NCBI RefSeq assembly: GCF_022346545.1
Contig: NZ_JAKRNU010000008.1
Span: 124,001 to 188,000 of the forward strand
Direction of reading: 5' to 3'
From: Sporosarcina sp. ACRSM
GTDB lineage: Bacteria > Bacillota > Bacilli > Bacillales_A > Planococcaceae
Length of the DNA: 64,000 nt
Positions 53,519 to 63,364 of this stretch are shown here, piece after piece. The notes beneath the pieces were generated by a model. The model was not told where the DNA came from, did no database searches, and saw only the letters and a list, made by a program, of their open reading frames with translations. Made by a program: the position numbers and the translations under genes. Each line of letters starts with the position of its first letter. Position 1 is the stretch's first letter.

Positions 53519-54810
53519 TTTTTTCGTTTCAATCTCCTTTCGCGTTTCTTGACTCTTTCAATTTCCTGTGCCATTTTCTTTTTATAGCCAGGCTTCACTT
53601 TCGCTGGTTTTTTGACGATTGACACAGCCTTACGTTCGATTTCGTCGTCTTGTTTCAGGCGATTTTTTCTTGCATGACGTTCTTTTATTTCAATCCATTC
53701 GCCTTTCTTCACATCTTCATGGACGAATGGAATCCCCATCTTTTCAATTCTGACCACTTTATCATCTTCTGAAGGCTCATATAAAGTGATGGCTGTTCCT
53801 TCAAGACCGGCACGTGCGGTACGTCCGACACGATGGATGAAAAACTCCAGATCATCCGGCAATTCGTAGTTGATCACATGGCTGACGCCCGGAATGTCGA
53901 TTCCGCGCGCCGCAAGATCAGTTGCGACAATATATTGGAATTCGAGATCCCGAATCTGTTTCATCATACGAGTCCGTTCACGCGGCGTCAAATCCCCATG
54001 AATCCGGCCCGCCTTGATGCCATTTTCGGCAAGATAATCGGCGATTTCATCTGCATGCTGCCGTGTGTTTGTGAAAATGATGGCGAGATAAGGATTGATC
54101 GCTTCCATGACATGCAATAGTTTTTTCTTACGACTCATACTTCGTACAGGAACGAGCGCGTAATGCATCCCTTCGGTCAAAGATTGGCGTTCACCAATCT
54201 TGACATGCACAGGTGATTCCATGTATTTAGTCAAAAATGGCTTCAATTTTTCAGGAATAGTTGCCGAAAATACATACATCTCCAAATCGGCTGGCATTTT
54301 CGAAGCAAATTGATCGATATCCTCGATGAAACCCATGTCGAAGGCTAGATCTGCTTCGTCAATGATCAAAATGTTCGCCGTATGAATCGCAAGCGCTCCA
54401 TTCTCGGTCATGTCACGAATGCGTCCCGGTGTACCAATCACAATATGCGGATTCGATTTCAATTTGCCGATCGAGCGTTGCTTATCGGTCCCTCCGATGA
54501 GTAATGAGCTGCGGATAGCAGTTTCTTCCGTCATCTTGTCCAATTCATTAGACAATTGCGTAGCCAGTTCCCTCGTCGGAGCTGTAATGACCGCTTGTAA
54601 TTCGTCGACTTCGGTATTTATGCGCTCCAACACCGGAATGATAAAACTGTGCGACTTTCCTGTACCAGTATGGGCTTGTCCAATTGCGCTCGTCCCTTTC
54701 AGAATAAGCGGAATCATTTCTTTTTGGATCGGTGTCGGATTTTCAAAGCCGAGCCTCCCGATCGCTTCCCGTAGAAACGGTTTAAATTGATAATCTGTAT
54801 ATTTTGACAT
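53515..54810 (-). CDS. cshB: DEAD-box RNA helicase CshB
   Basis: ATP-dependent RNA helicase, B. subtilis CshB/YqfR type, linked to cold growth and RNA folding. The 431-aa protein has the Q motif, motif I AHTGTGKS, motif Ia PTRELATQL, motif II DEAD in [12 protein letters not shown], motif III SAT, motif [16 protein letters not shown] and motif [13 protein letters not shown] basic C-terminal tail (about 385-431, rich in Lys and Arg) likely binds RNA. It is followed by nfo with an ATGA overlap. Confidence 0.95.
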   Translation of the reverse strand: MSKYTDYQFKPFLREAIGRLGFENPTPIQKEMIPLILKGTSAIGQAHTGTGKSHSFIIPVLERINTEVDELQAVITAPTRELATQLSNELDKMTEETAIRSSLLIGGTDKQRSIGKLKSNPHIVIGTPGRIRDMTENGALAIHTANILIIDEADLAFDMGFIEDIDQFASKMPADLEMYVFSATIPEKLKPFLTKYMESPVHVKIGERQSLTEGMHYALVPVRSMSRKKKLLHVMEAINPYLAIIFTNTRQHADEIADYLAENGIKAGRIHGDLTPRERTRMMKQIRDLEFQYIVATDLAARGIDIPGVSHVINYELPDDLEFFIHRVGRTARAGLEGTAITLYEPSEDDKVVRIEKMGIPFVHEDVKKGEWIEIKERHARKNRLKQDDEIERKAVSIVKKPAKVKPGYKKKMAQEIERVKKRERRLKRKK

Positions 54811-54923
54811 ACGTGCTCCTCCTAATCATATAGCTATTATATCACGATTCCGTTCCGCCGTATGCGATTTACGCATAGTATACAATGTGAAAGTACATTC
54901 TGATATTTTGAAAGGAGATCATC

Positions 54924-55430
54924 ATGAGGTACGAATCCTTTTATCCGTTCGCACGTCAACAGCCGGCTCCGCCTTATATGGGACAATTCGGTTTCGGACC
55001 GCCTCCTCAAATGGGTCAAGAAATGGGTCCAGGTTTTGGACCAAGCCAGCCATTTCCGAACGGACCGATGAACCAAAACATCCCGAACGGTCCCGGCAAT
55101 CAAGCTTTTTCTGACGGACAGATGCAGCATGCATTCGGCGGTTCGATGCCCGCTCAAGGTATGGCTCAAGGTATGCAGGAAACCCCTTCCAAAATGGATA
55201 CCTATATGCAAACGGCCAACCGTTTCTTGAACACAGCACAGCAATTTGCACCTGTCGTCCAACAATTTGCGCCAATGGTACAGAATCTACCAGCCATGTG
55301 GCGCTTGTATAAAGGGTTCCAATCACTTCCAGCCGCTGATGCAGCTGCTTCTACCGCCGCCACAGCCGCAAGTGGTGCGGCTGCGACATCCGGCACATCG
55401 ATTCCGCGAATCTTCCAGCCTCCTAGCTAA
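54924..55430 (+). CDS. yqfQ: YqfQ/VrrA-like low-complexity protein
   Basis: A 168-aa protein with a Gly/Pro/Met/Gln/Phe-rich N-terminal half (about 1-88, repeats such as PNGP and GMAQGM), a helical middle with QTANRFLNTAQQFAPVVQQF, and an Ala/Thr-rich tail. Matches YqfQ (VrrA-like) by position before ispH and by composition. There is no signal peptide. A clear GAAAGGAG precedes the ATG. Such proteins are found in spore formers and may be spore-associated, but this is not shown. Confidence 0.75.
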   Translation: MRYESFYPFARQQPAPPYMGQFGFGPPPQMGQEMGPGFGPSQPFPNGPMNQNIPNGPGNQAFSDGQMQHAFGGSMPAQGMAQGMQETPSKMDTYMQTANRFLNTAQQFAPVVQQFAPMVQNLPAMWRLYKGFQSLPAADAAASTAATAASGAAATSGTSIPRIFQPPS

Positions 55431-55529
55431 ACTTGATGCTTAGACGCTGAGGTGTAATCGATTAATTTTGAAACCTATGCCAGACTCCGCTATAATGGGT
55501 TGTAGATCCTATTAGAGGAGTGAGTTGGC

Positions 55530-56507
55530 ATGAAAGTGTTGAAGATTTCCCCAAGGGGATATTGCTATGGGGTTGTCGATGCAATGGTCATTGCAAGAAA
55601 TGCGGCGCTCGACAAAACATTGCCGAGACCCATTTATATATTGGGTATGATTGTCCATAACAAACATGTGACAGATGCTTTCGAAGAAGATGGCATCATC
55701 ACACTGGATGGGGAAAACCGGCTGGACATCCTGGAAAAAGTCGAGACGGGCACGGTTATTTTTACCGCACATGGCGTTTCTCCCGAAGTCCGGGAATTGG
55801 CTAAAAGGAAAGGCCTTGTATCGATTGATGCAACCTGTCCAGACGTATCGGTCACGCATGATTTGATCGAAGAAAAAACATCCGAAGGCTATGATATCAT
55901 TTACATTGGTAAAAAGCATCATCCCGAGCCGGAAGGGGCAATCGGGGTTGCTCCGCATGCTGTACATTTGATCGAAACAATTGCCGATGTCGAAAAACTG
56001 GACATTCAAAATGAGAAGCTATTAGTGACAAACCAAACGACGATGAGTCAATGGGATGTTGCTCATATCATGGACGCTTTGAAAGAGAAGTATCCTCATA
56101 TTGATGTCCATAAAGAAATTTGTCTGGCAACACAAGTGCGTCAGGAAGCGGTTGCTGAGCAGGCCGGGGAGTCCGACCTACTCATCGTCGTCGGGGACCC
56201 GAAAAGCAATAACTCGAACCGTCTTACACAAGTTTCAGTCGAGATTGCCAATACGCCGTCCTACCGGATTTCGGACGTCTCGGAACTGGATGTAAAATGG
56301 CTCGAAGGTGTTGAAACAGTTTCTGTTACGGCAGGGGCTTCCACGCCAACAATCATTGTCCGGGAAGTTATAGCCTTCCTTGAACAATTCGATCCTGAGG
56401 ATCCATCTACCCATCAGCCTGAAAAAAAATTCAAGTTGGAAAAAATCTTACCGAAGATCAAAAATCCATCACCGGTTCAACGCATCGAACCATATGCAAC
56501 AACATAA
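55530..56507 (+). CDS. ispH: 4-hydroxy-3-methylbut-2-enyl diphosphate reductase IspH
   Basis: Iron-sulfur enzyme that makes IPP and DMAPP from HMBPP, the last step of the MEP pathway. The 325-aa protein has the three cluster cysteines C12 ([11 protein letters not shown]), C103 (DATCPDV) and C198 ([12 protein letters not shown]) and the substrate histidines near 43, 81 and 131. It has a short Pro/Lys-rich C-terminal tail. The ATG follows GAGGAG. With dxs and ispG it gives three MEP genes in the window. Confidence 0.96.
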   Translation: MKVLKISPRGYCYGVVDAMVIARNAALDKTLPRPIYILGMIVHNKHVTDAFEEDGIITLDGENRLDILEKVETGTVIFTAHGVSPEVRELAKRKGLVSIDATCPDVSVTHDLIEEKTSEGYDIIYIGKKHHPEPEGAIGVAPHAVHLIETIADVEKLDIQNEKLLVTNQTTMSQWDVAHIMDALKEKYPHIDVHKEICLATQVRQEAVAEQAGESDLLIVVGDPKSNNSNRLTQVSVEIANTPSYRISDVSELDVKWLEGVETVSVTAGASTPTIIVREVIAFLEQFDPEDPSTHQPEKKFKLEKILPKIKNPSPVQRIEPYATT

Positions 56508-56510
56508 CTT

Positions 56511-56546
56511 AAAACCGGTCTCCTTCACTAGGGACCGGTTTTTTGT
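56511..56546. terminator. Bidirectional terminator between ispH and yqfO
   Basis: AAAACCGGTCTCC and GGGACCGGTTTT pair closely, with TTTTTT after it on the + strand. It serves convergent genes. Confidence 0.88.
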
Positions 56547-56548
56547 GT

Positions 56549-57667
56549 TTATATAAAGTTAAATGGTTCTGTAATAATTTTGGATTCAATGAACTGCACT
56601 TCATATCCCGCTTCTGCGCAAGCGTTTTGCATATAGTTGGCGACCCCATCAATCATCACTTTTTCGATGTTATGCCCGGGATCGATAACGGCAAGTCCCA
56701 TTGCTTGTGCATCATGCGCTACATGGTAGTATAAATCCCCTGTGACAAGGACGTCTGCACCAGCTCTTCTCGCTGCACCTATGTATTTGTTGCCGTCTCC
56801 ACCAAGAACTGCTACTTTGCGGATTTCTTTCGTCTCTTCACCGACAAACCGAAGTGCCGGAACACCAAATACATGTTTCACATGGGCGGCAAACTGTGCA
56901 AGTGTCGTTTTCTCTTTCAGCTTCCCGATACGTCCAAGTCCATAGCGGACGTTCGGTTGATCCAGCTGGAATAAGTCATATGCAGGCTCCTCATATGGAT
57001 GGGCTGCAAGCATCGCTTTAAGTACTTTTTCCCGCAGAATGGACGGGAGTATCACTTCAATTTTCTCTTCTGCTACCGCTTCTTCCTTCCCGGCCGCGCC
57101 TATATATGGCTGAGCTGCATCATTCGGTGTAAATCGCCCTGTTCCAACGGAGCTGAAACTGCAAGAGGTATAATCACCGATTGCACCTGCCCCTGCTTTT
57201 CCGAGCGCCTGTCTGATTTCCGCTACATGGGACTGTGGCGCGAAGACGATTAGCTTATACATGTGTTCGACATAGGTCGGTTCAATAATATCCGTGTCGA
57301 TCAGACCTAATTTCGATGCTAACAGATCATTCACCCCGCCTGGTGCAACATCCAAATTCGTATGTGCTGCATAGACGGTAATATCATGTTTAATGCACTT
57401 TTCGATCATCCTGCCTTGCGGAGTGTCTGTCATGATGTTTTTAAGCGGTCTAAAAATGGGCGGATGATGTGCGATGACCAAGTTCGCTCCATGGTGAATG
57501 GCTTCGTCGATGACCTCTTCATTGACATCCAATGTCACAAGCACTTTTTCAACTTGCCGGTTCAATTGACCGATATGAAGCCCCACGGGATCTCCATCCA
57601 TCGCAAATCGTTTTGGAGACCATTGCTCAAAAAGGGCGATGATTTCATGTCCGTTCACTTTCTTCAT
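56549..57667 (-). CDS. yqfO: Nif3-like dinuclear metal centre protein YqfO
   Basis: Member of the Nif3 family of hexameric proteins with a two-metal site. The 372-aa protein has the N-terminal metal motifs VIAHHPPIF and VYAAHTNLDVAPGGVNDLLA, an inserted CutA1/PII-like domain (about 130-240) and the C-terminal HDAQAMGLAVIDPGHNIEK. Proposed roles include GTP cyclohydrolase-like or tRNA-related activity, but function in vivo is unclear. It overlaps trmK by four bases. The pair is conserved in Firmicutes downstream of sigA. Confidence 0.92.
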   Translation of the reverse strand: MKKVNGHEIIALFEQWSPKRFAMDGDPVGLHIGQLNRQVEKVLVTLDVNEEVIDEAIHHGANLVIAHHPPIFRPLKNIMTDTPQGRMIEKCIKHDITVYAAHTNLDVAPGGVNDLLASKLGLIDTDIIEPTYVEHMYKLIVFAPQSHVAEIRQALGKAGAGAIGDYTSCSFSSVGTGRFTPNDAAQPYIGAAGKEEAVAEEKIEVILPSILREKVLKAMLAAHPYEEPAYDLFQLDQPNVRYGLGRIGKLKEKTTLAQFAAHVKHVFGVPALRFVGEETKEIRKVAVLGGDGNKYIGAARRAGADVLVTGDLYYHVAHDAQAMGLAVIDPGHNIEKVMIDGVANYMQNACAEAGYEVQFIESKIITEPFNFI

Positions 57668-58362
57668 GTTCCCAACACCTTTCCTACAAGCTCGATCTGC
57701 ATTTTCAATTGTTCTTTTTTCTGTAGAATGGCATCTGTTGCTTCCGCTTTTTCTAACGAATCAAGGACACGCTTCCATTCCGACGATTCCCGCTTCCATT
57801 TCTCCAGAAATACATCCGTCTTCGAAGCGTGCAAGTAAGGACCTACAGTCATTTCCAACTCATCATATTGTGCCGTACCTTTCTCCAATACAATGATCTC
57901 GTATATTTTACCGTCTTCCTTCAAAATATGCTCATCAATGATTTTCCACTCATTTGCCACTGCCCATTCACGGACTGCCTTTGCATATATATTAGGCTGT
58001 GCGATAATTCGTTTCACTTTTTGGAGACGGTCTTTGCCATTTTCCAAAATAGTGGCGATCAGCGGTCCTCCCATTCCAGCAATCGTTACAGTATCCACGG
58101 TATCCTGCGCTTCAATGGCGAACAGGCCGTCCGCCAATCGAACGGTAACAGCGTCGGAAAGCCCTTCCCGCCGTACATTTCTGACAGCCGAGTCAAAAGG
58201 CCCCTTCGCCACTTCCCCTGCCACCGCTTGAGCGATTTTACCCGAACGGATAAGAAAGCATGGCAAATAAGCATGATCACTGCCGATATCCGCAACGACT
58301 GCTCCTTTCTCTACAAAGGAAGCGACTGCCGCAAGTCTGTTTGATAATTTCTCCGTATTCAC
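57664..58362 (-). CDS. trmK: tRNA (adenine-22-N1)-methyltransferase TrmK
   Basis: Makes m1A22 in tRNA using SAM. The 232-aa protein has the SAM motif GAVVADIGSDHAYLPCFLI (about 20-38) and the NPPF-like catalytic part replaced by the family segment VDTVTIAGMGGPL, plus a C-terminal coiled-coil region. The frame is open 41 codons further, but GTG 58362 follows AAGGAGGG and starts VNTEKLSNRLAAVASFV. It is translationally coupled to yqfO by ATGA. Matches B. subtilis YqfN in position and length. Confidence 0.92.
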   Translation of the reverse strand: MNTEKLSNRLAAVASFVEKGAVVADIGSDHAYLPCFLIRSGKIAQAVAGEVAKGPFDSAVRNVRREGLSDAVTVRLADGLFAIEAQDTVDTVTIAGMGGPLIATILENGKDRLQKVKRIIAQPNIYAKAVREWAVANEWKIIDEHILKEDGKIYEIIVLEKGTAQYDELEMTVGPYLHASKTDVFLEKWKRESSEWKRVLDSLEKAEATDAILQKKEQLKMQIELVGKVLGT

Positions 58363-58459
58363 CAGATTCCCTCCTTTCGTTCTCTCCAATACTTTACTTA
58401 TTGTATAAGAAGTGCACGCATTTTGCACACACAATAACCACAACTTCCGACACAAATAG

Positions 58460-58507
58460 AAAGAGCCATCAGTCGACAGAATCATTCTGCTGACTGACAG
58501 CCCTTTA
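58460..58507 (-). terminator. Terminator of cccA
   Basis: CAGTCAGCAGAAT and ATTCTGTCGACTG form a long stem with one mismatch, extended by AAAG and CTTT flanks. It lies 12 bases past the cccA stop. Confidence 0.75.
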
Positions 58508-58518
58508 CATGTTACGGA

Positions 58519-58884
58519 TTATTTAAGTGATAAGATGTATTCCGCCATGGCATCAAGTTCAGCTTCATCTGTGATACCTTGTGGACCCATCATTCCTTTA
58601 CCGTTTTGGATGATGTCTTTAATCTCGTCTGCGGAAAGGCTTGTTCCAACCAATCCAGGTCCCATTCCGCCTGTCAAGTCACCACCATGACAGCCGACAC
58701 ATTTCCCTTGAGCCACTGCTTCAGCATCGAAATCCGCTGAGCTTGCTACTTCTTCAGTGTTACCTTCTTCACCCTGACCAGCGATTTCCTCTTTTTGTTC
58801 AAGTCCATAGAGGGACATGAAGAAAATAAGACCTAGTCCAAGCGCAAAAATCAGGATATAAGGAATTACAGGATTTTTACTCAT
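58519..58884 (-). CDS. cccA: Membrane-anchored cytochrome c (c550 type)
   Basis: Small c-type cytochrome that carries electrons to terminal oxidase on the outer face of the membrane. The 121-aa protein has one membrane anchor (about 8-26), an acidic linker (about 30-55) and a heme domain with C62-V-G-C65-H66 and axial Met at 98 or 99 in GKGMMGP. Length is close to B. subtilis CccA (120). The frame could start at 58902, but ATG 58884 follows GGAGGG. It lies between trmK and sigA as in B. subtilis. Confidence 0.93.
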   Translation of the reverse strand: MSKNPVIPYILIFALGLGLIFFMSLYGLEQKEEIAGQGEEGNTEEVASSADFDAEAVAQGKCVGCHGGDLTGGMGPGLVGTSLSADEIKDIIQNGKGMMGPQGITDEAELDAMAEYILSLK

Positions 58885-59138
58885 TGAATTACCCTCCTTC
58901 ATCAGGATCTATTCTGTAATAGATACAGTGCACAACTATCATTGTACTGTATTCGCTAGGAAACTGAAAGAGTTATCGGTAATCTTTTGTCGTTTGTGAC
59001 AATTTCGACATATATTTTGTCGTTACAAACTCCTTTGTTTCCTGATTCAGCTTCACTTACACTTTTCCTTGTAAACATCCTATCAATCTAGTGATAATCA
59101 TATGCTACACTCCGGCTGTTACTTTCCTCAATTAAAGA

Positions 59139-59693
59139 CTAGTAAGAGATGATGAGAAAGGCGGTAATTAATAAAAGGCCGGCTGCACCGGATATTGTAA
59201 AATAGAGCAATTTTAGTAGACGGCCAGCCATCAACCATAGTGCACAGTTCAAGATCAATAAAGCGATTAATAGATTGAATTGACCTTCAAAAAATAAAAA
59301 CCACAGTTTGAACGACGTGACCAGCAATAGGAAAGCGGCTAGGATGTATAAAAATGAAGTCAATGAGCGATTTTGCTTTTTACGAAAAGTCAATTGTAAC
59401 AACATAAATGTGAAAAGCACCGTTAACGTCATTGTTACACCCGGATATTGAACAAGTACAAACATCATGCTGCATACGATGAGCGCCAGACATGAAAGCA
59501 GAAGAATGGTCCAGTTCATCCTCTTTTTCTCTTTCACAAGTATCGCATCATCCGCTTTTGCAGCGGAAACGTTCTCTCCATCCCCTTGTCCATAGAGTGC
59601 AATGAGAAAATCACAGTAATGTTCAGGCAACAGCTTACTTTGTTTCCAATATTTGATTTCCGAAATGATAATGCGTTTTCGCTGTGGATTCAT
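59139..59693 (-). CDS. Hypothetical membrane protein upstream of cccA
   Basis: A 184-aa protein with a soluble N-terminal segment (about 1-55, IISEIKYWKQSKLLPEHYCD then FLIALYGQG) followed by six hydrophobic helices in three close pairs (about 60-180). The N-terminal segment has a conserved look, but I cannot name the family. The frame opens at 59771, but ATG 59693 follows AAGGAGAG and gives a more natural start. It lies between cccA and sigA. Function is unknown. Confidence 0.65.
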   Translation of the reverse strand: MNPQRKRIIISEIKYWKQSKLLPEHYCDFLIALYGQGDGENVSAAKADDAILVKEKKRMNWTILLLSCLALIVCSMMFVLVQYPGVTMTLTVLFTFMLLQLTFRKKQNRSLTSFLYILAAFLLLVTSFKLWFLFFEGQFNLLIALLILNCALWLMAGRLLKLLYFTISGAAGLLLITAFLIISY

Positions 59694-59791
59694 AATGACT
59701 TTCTCTCCTTGATCTTTGCAGAAACGTCCATTCCATTTTGTAAGAGAACGGGATTTGACATCGTTCCACAATCAATTCACCTTTTTCTCTT

Positions 59792-59827
59792 TAAAAATGC
59801 ACCGGCACATAAATATGCCGATGCATG
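59792..59827 (-). terminator. Terminator of sigA
   Basis: ATGCATCGGCA and TGCCGGTGCAT pair across an 8-base loop. The minus strand continues TTTTTAAAG. It lies 6 bases past the sigA stop. Confidence 0.85.
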
Positions 59828-59832
59828 TCTCA

Positions 59833-60951
59833 TCATTCGAGAAAATCTTTCAGACGTTTGCTTCTGGATGGATGGCGGAGTTTGCGTAATGCTTTTGCCT
59901 CGATCTGACGAATACGCTCACGTGTAACACCGAATACTTTCCCTACCTCTTCAAGTGTACGTGTACGTCCATCATCCAGGCCAAAGCGAAGGCGCAGGAC
60001 ATTTTCTTCGCGATCCGTCAATGTATCCAGAACATCTTCCAGTTGCTCTTTCAACAGCTCATAAGCTGCGTGATCAGAAGGTGATTGAGCTTCCGAATCT
60101 TCGATGAAATCCCCTAGATGGGAGTCATCTTCTTCACCAATCGGCGTTTCGAGTGACACCGGTTCCTGTGCAATCTTCAAAATCTCCCGCACTTTTTCCG
60201 CCGTCAGATCCATCTCTTCACCAATTTCCTCCGGCGAAGGTTCCCGTCCGAGATCTTGCAGTAATTGACGCTGCACGCGGATCAATTTATTGATCGTCTC
60301 GACCATATGGACCGGAATCCGGATGGTCCGCGCTTGGTCCGCGATAGCGCGCGTAATGGCCTGACGGATCCACCATGTGGCGTACGTACTGAATTTGAAT
60401 CCTTTGGTATGGTCAAATTTCTCGACCGCTTTAATAAGTCCCATATTCCCTTCCTGGATCAGATCCAGGAACAGCATGCCACGGCCTACGTACCTTTTCG
60501 CAATACTGACGACGAGCCTTAAGTTCGCTTCTGCAAGCCGCTTCTTCGCTTCTTCGTCACCGTCCAGTATCCGGATAGCCAGTTCGACTTCTTCTTTCCC
60601 TGTCAAGAGGTCGACTCGCCCGATCTCTTTCAAATACATCCGAACCGGGTCGTTGATCTTTACGCCTGGGGGAACGCTTAAATCATTCAGATCGAATTGT
60701 TCCTCTGCCTCCGCTTTAATCTCTTCACCAGGTTCGTCGTCCTCTTTGCGGTCCATTTCGATCCCTTGCGCTTCAATCTGATCTAAAAACTCCTCGAATT
60801 GCTCGGGCTCCATTTCATATGCAGCTAATTTTTCAGTAATTTCATCAAGTGTCAGTTCACCTGATTTTTTTCCAGCCTCCAACAGGTTGGCCTTCACTTC
60901 TTCAATTGTCATTTCCATTTCCATTTCGCCGGATTGTTCTTTATTAGTCAT
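59833..60951 (-). CDS. sigA: RNA polymerase primary sigma factor SigA
   Basis: Housekeeping sigma factor. The 372-aa protein closely matches B. subtilis SigA (371). Regions are clear: 1.2 ([20 protein letters not shown]), 2.3-2.4 ([20 protein letters not shown]), 3 ([20 protein letters not shown]) and 4.2 ([20 protein letters not shown]). The frame is open 35 codons further, but ATG 60951 has GGAGGAAC upstream and starts [20 protein letters not shown]. It follows dnaG by 34 bases, the usual dnaG-sigA pair. B. subtilis order also has yqxD and others before dnaG. Confidence 0.98.
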   Translation of the reverse strand: MTNKEQSGEMEMEMTIEEVKANLLEAGKKSGELTLDEITEKLAAYEMEPEQFEEFLDQIEAQGIEMDRKEDDEPGEEIKAEAEEQFDLNDLSVPPGVKINDPVRMYLKEIGRVDLLTGKEEVELAIRILDGDEEAKKRLAEANLRLVVSIAKRYVGRGMLFLDLIQEGNMGLIKAVEKFDHTKGFKFSTYATWWIRQAITRAIADQARTIRIPVHMVETINKLIRVQRQLLQDLGREPSPEEIGEEMDLTAEKVREILKIAQEPVSLETPIGEEDDSHLGDFIEDSEAQSPSDHAAYELLKEQLEDVLDTLTDREENVLRLRFGLDDGRTRTLEEVGKVFGVTRERIRQIEAKALRKLRHPSRSKRLKDFLE

Positions 60952-60985
60952 CTTACCCGTTCCTCCTTCGTACACCGGAATGCGG

Positions 60986-62809
60986 CTATAATGCCGCCCA
61001 TGATTTCCGGAGCTGTATGATTTCCCTGGCCAGCTCCAGTGCCCGGGTATGATCATTCATCTTTTCAGCTTCTTTTGATTCGTGCATTTTTGCTTGGATC
61101 ATCAAATGGATCCGATATTTTTCAAGATGACTAATACAATCATCTATTTCTTCCTCAGTATGTTCGGAATCCCTTTCAATCATCGCCGCCTCGAGTACGA
61201 TCTTTCTAAGTTCACGATCTTCCAACGTCTCGGCAAACCGATGGAAATCGGGAGTTCCATGTTCCTCGTAAAATCCGGCTAACCGGACAAAGATGGCTAC
61301 ATAATCGTCTCGTACAAACAAATCCGGTTTGTCTTCCCTCAATCGATCAAACAAAGCCCCGTCGTTTAATAGATGATATAGCAATAACCGTTCAGCACGC
61401 TCAGTCCCCGTTATTTTACGGGAGGGAGCTGCCTGAATAGGATAGGGGCGTACTTGTTCCTCCGTGTCGACTAGATCCGCTTTTGTCTTTTGGGATTGCT
61501 GGCCAGCCATTTTGATAAATTGCTGTTGGAGCGCCTCTGCAGATATCCCGGTTTCTGAAGATAATTGGCGGATATACAAATCCCTTTCGACAGGAGATGA
61601 TCGGAGAGATAATTCTTCCAGTACTTCATGAATATATTGCAACACATCATTTTCATACGATAAATTCTTCGAACGTTTTGCATAAGCCATTATAAACGAC
61701 AAGAAGGAATGCGGATTGCCGATCACTTTTTCACGGAAAGCTTCGCTACCGTATTGTGTAATATAATCATCGGGATCCATATTGCCCGGCAACAGGGCAA
61801 TTTGAACCTCTATCCCTTTCTTCATGGCCATTTCTGCAAATCGTTTAGCCGCTTCCCACCCGGCATCATCTCCATCGCAACAGATGATTAACTCCTTTGC
61901 GATCCTTTTCAATTTCAAAAGATGCGTGTCGGACAAGGATGTACCCATAACGGCGACACTATTCGTCACTTCTGCCCGATCCGCTGAAATTGTATCCATA
62001 AATCCTTCAAACAGTATTACTTTACCCGTTTTCCGAACGTTAAGACGTGCATTATGGAAATTGTATAAAATTTTACTTTTTTCGAATATCGGCGTCTCAG
62101 GACTATTCAAGTATTTAGCTTCCTGTTTCGATCCATGTAAGATCCGTCCCGAGAAAGCAACGATATTCCCATTATCGTCACGAAGTGGAAACATAATACG
62201 TCCCCGGAACCGGTCAAAATAACCTGTCCCATCATCCTTCATGATGCACAGACCGGCACGCTCCATCTCCTTCATATCGAAGTTTTTCCGTTTCAACAAT
62301 CCGGATAGTGCTTCCCGATCATGCAGAGACCACCCAATCCCATAGTTTTCGATACGCTCTCTCGTAAATCCTCTTTTTTCAAGATATTGTAGTGCTTCCT
62401 CACCCTCCACAGTGTTTAGGAGTAAATGACTGTAAAAATTCGCTGCAAGCGCATGCGCTTCCAGCATCGACTTGAACTCATTTTGCGATTTTGCCCCAGC
62501 AACCGCGCCGATAGGCACATCGATCTCGATTCCGGTACGTTCGGCAAGCTGCACCACCGCGTCGGTGAATGGACGATTTTCGATATCCATGATGAAGGTG
62601 ATCGCATTGCCGCTCGCACCACAACCAAAACAATGGAAAAGTTGCTTCTCTTCCGAAACAGAGAAGGAAGGTGTGCTCTCGCCATGAAATGGACAAAGGC
62701 CAAACCAGTTTTTCCCCCTCTTTGTCAATTGCACGTATTCCCCGATCAAATCGATAATATCAGTCTTCGTCCGGACGGCTTCAATCGTTTCTTCTGAAAT
62801 TCTCGTCAT
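60986..62809 (-). CDS. dnaG: DNA primase DnaG
   Basis: Makes RNA primers for replication. The 607-aa protein has the CHC2 zinc motif C39-P-F-H42 and C60-F-G-C63, the RNA polymerase domain with TOPRIM ([40 protein letters not shown]) and a C-terminal helicase-binding domain (about 450-607). Length is normal (603 in B. subtilis). The ATG is at 62809. It is followed by sigA. A repeat region of 550 bases separates it from ppsR upstream. Confidence 0.97.
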   Translation of the reverse strand: MTRISEETIEAVRTKTDIIDLIGEYVQLTKRGKNWFGLCPFHGESTPSFSVSEEKQLFHCFGCGASGNAITFIMDIENRPFTDAVVQLAERTGIEIDVPIGAVAGAKSQNEFKSMLEAHALAANFYSHLLLNTVEGEEALQYLEKRGFTRERIENYGIGWSLHDREALSGLLKRKNFDMKEMERAGLCIMKDDGTGYFDRFRGRIMFPLRDDNGNIVAFSGRILHGSKQEAKYLNSPETPIFEKSKILYNFHNARLNVRKTGKVILFEGFMDTISADRAEVTNSVAVMGTSLSDTHLLKLKRIAKELIICCDGDDAGWEAAKRFAEMAMKKGIEVQIALLPGNMDPDDYITQYGSEAFREKVIGNPHSFLSFIMAYAKRSKNLSYENDVLQYIHEVLEELSLRSSPVERDLYIRQLSSETGISAEALQQQFIKMAGQQSQKTKADLVDTEEQVRPYPIQAAPSRKITGTERAERLLLYHLLNDGALFDRLREDKPDLFVRDDYVAIFVRLAGFYEEHGTPDFHRFAETLEDRELRKIVLEAAMIERDSEHTEEEIDDCISHLEKYRIHLMIQAKMHESKEAEKMNDHTRALELAREIIQLRKSWAAL

Positions 62810-62962
62810 CTATTACCATTCTCCACTCTTAACTACTTGATTTCGATATATTTTTCAAAAACCCTTCCTATTCGACAAAATTTTTTCGATTATACTCCGA
62901 AACTTTTATACTACACTAATCCGACATTTTTTTCTCGAATTTAATACCATTTATTTATGAAT

Positions 62963-63269
62963 CAATTACGCCTCGGCGTAATTGCGTCCAGATTTTGAAT
63001 TGAGCATGGCTCAATTAACTCCTTTCAAAATCTATGACATCCGCGGTCCTACAGGATGTTGGTCATGCAGTCGTTGCGAATCGAACAGCGAAGGGTTCGA
63101 TTTGCCGTATTTCTGCGTTTTTTTGCAGAAATTAAGGCACTTTATCAGGACGTCGCGCTACTTAGACTGCCTTCCATTCTTCGTTCAGCGGGCGTTTGAA
63201 CACTCGCTGAGCAGGAAAACAAAACTGGCATTCATCCCGCCTGAGGTGGGAGCTTCTGCTGATTGAAGA
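62963..63269. repeat. Modular palindromic repeat, copy 3 (between ppsR and dnaG)
   Basis: In + strand order: hairpin CAATTACGCC/GGCGTAATTG (62963-62984), left arm AGATTTTGAA (62990-62999) and right arm TTCAAAATCT (63024-63033) enclosing AATTGAGC/GCTCAATT, then stem GCAGTC/GACTGC (63067-63072 and 63165-63170). The cassette (63078-63140) sits inside this last stem, whereas in copy 1 it is inside the first. The tail (63186-63269) has further stems and ends CTGATTGAAG. The region 62810-62962 before it is AT-rich and contains no gene that I can see; it may hold the dnaG-sigA promoter. Confidence 0.85.
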
Positions 63270-63290
63270 TAAAAGATTCGTAGCACCCGC

Positions 63291-63325
63291 AAAAGAAGAA
63301 CCATCCCATTTCAACGGGGTGGTCC
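63291..63325 (-). terminator. Terminator of ppsR
   Basis: GGACCACCC and GGGATGGTTC pair on the minus strand, followed by TTCTTTT. It lies 40 bases past the ppsR stop. Confidence 0.8.
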
Positions 63326-63364
63326 TCCTCCTTTACATTTTAAGATATGATCACTTTTAGTCTT

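Noticed and set aside
59004..59010. A perfect 0A box (TGTCGAA on the minus strand) about 120 bases before cccA
   Set aside because: A single 7-base match is expected several times by chance in a window of this size and nothing else nearby supports Spo0A control.
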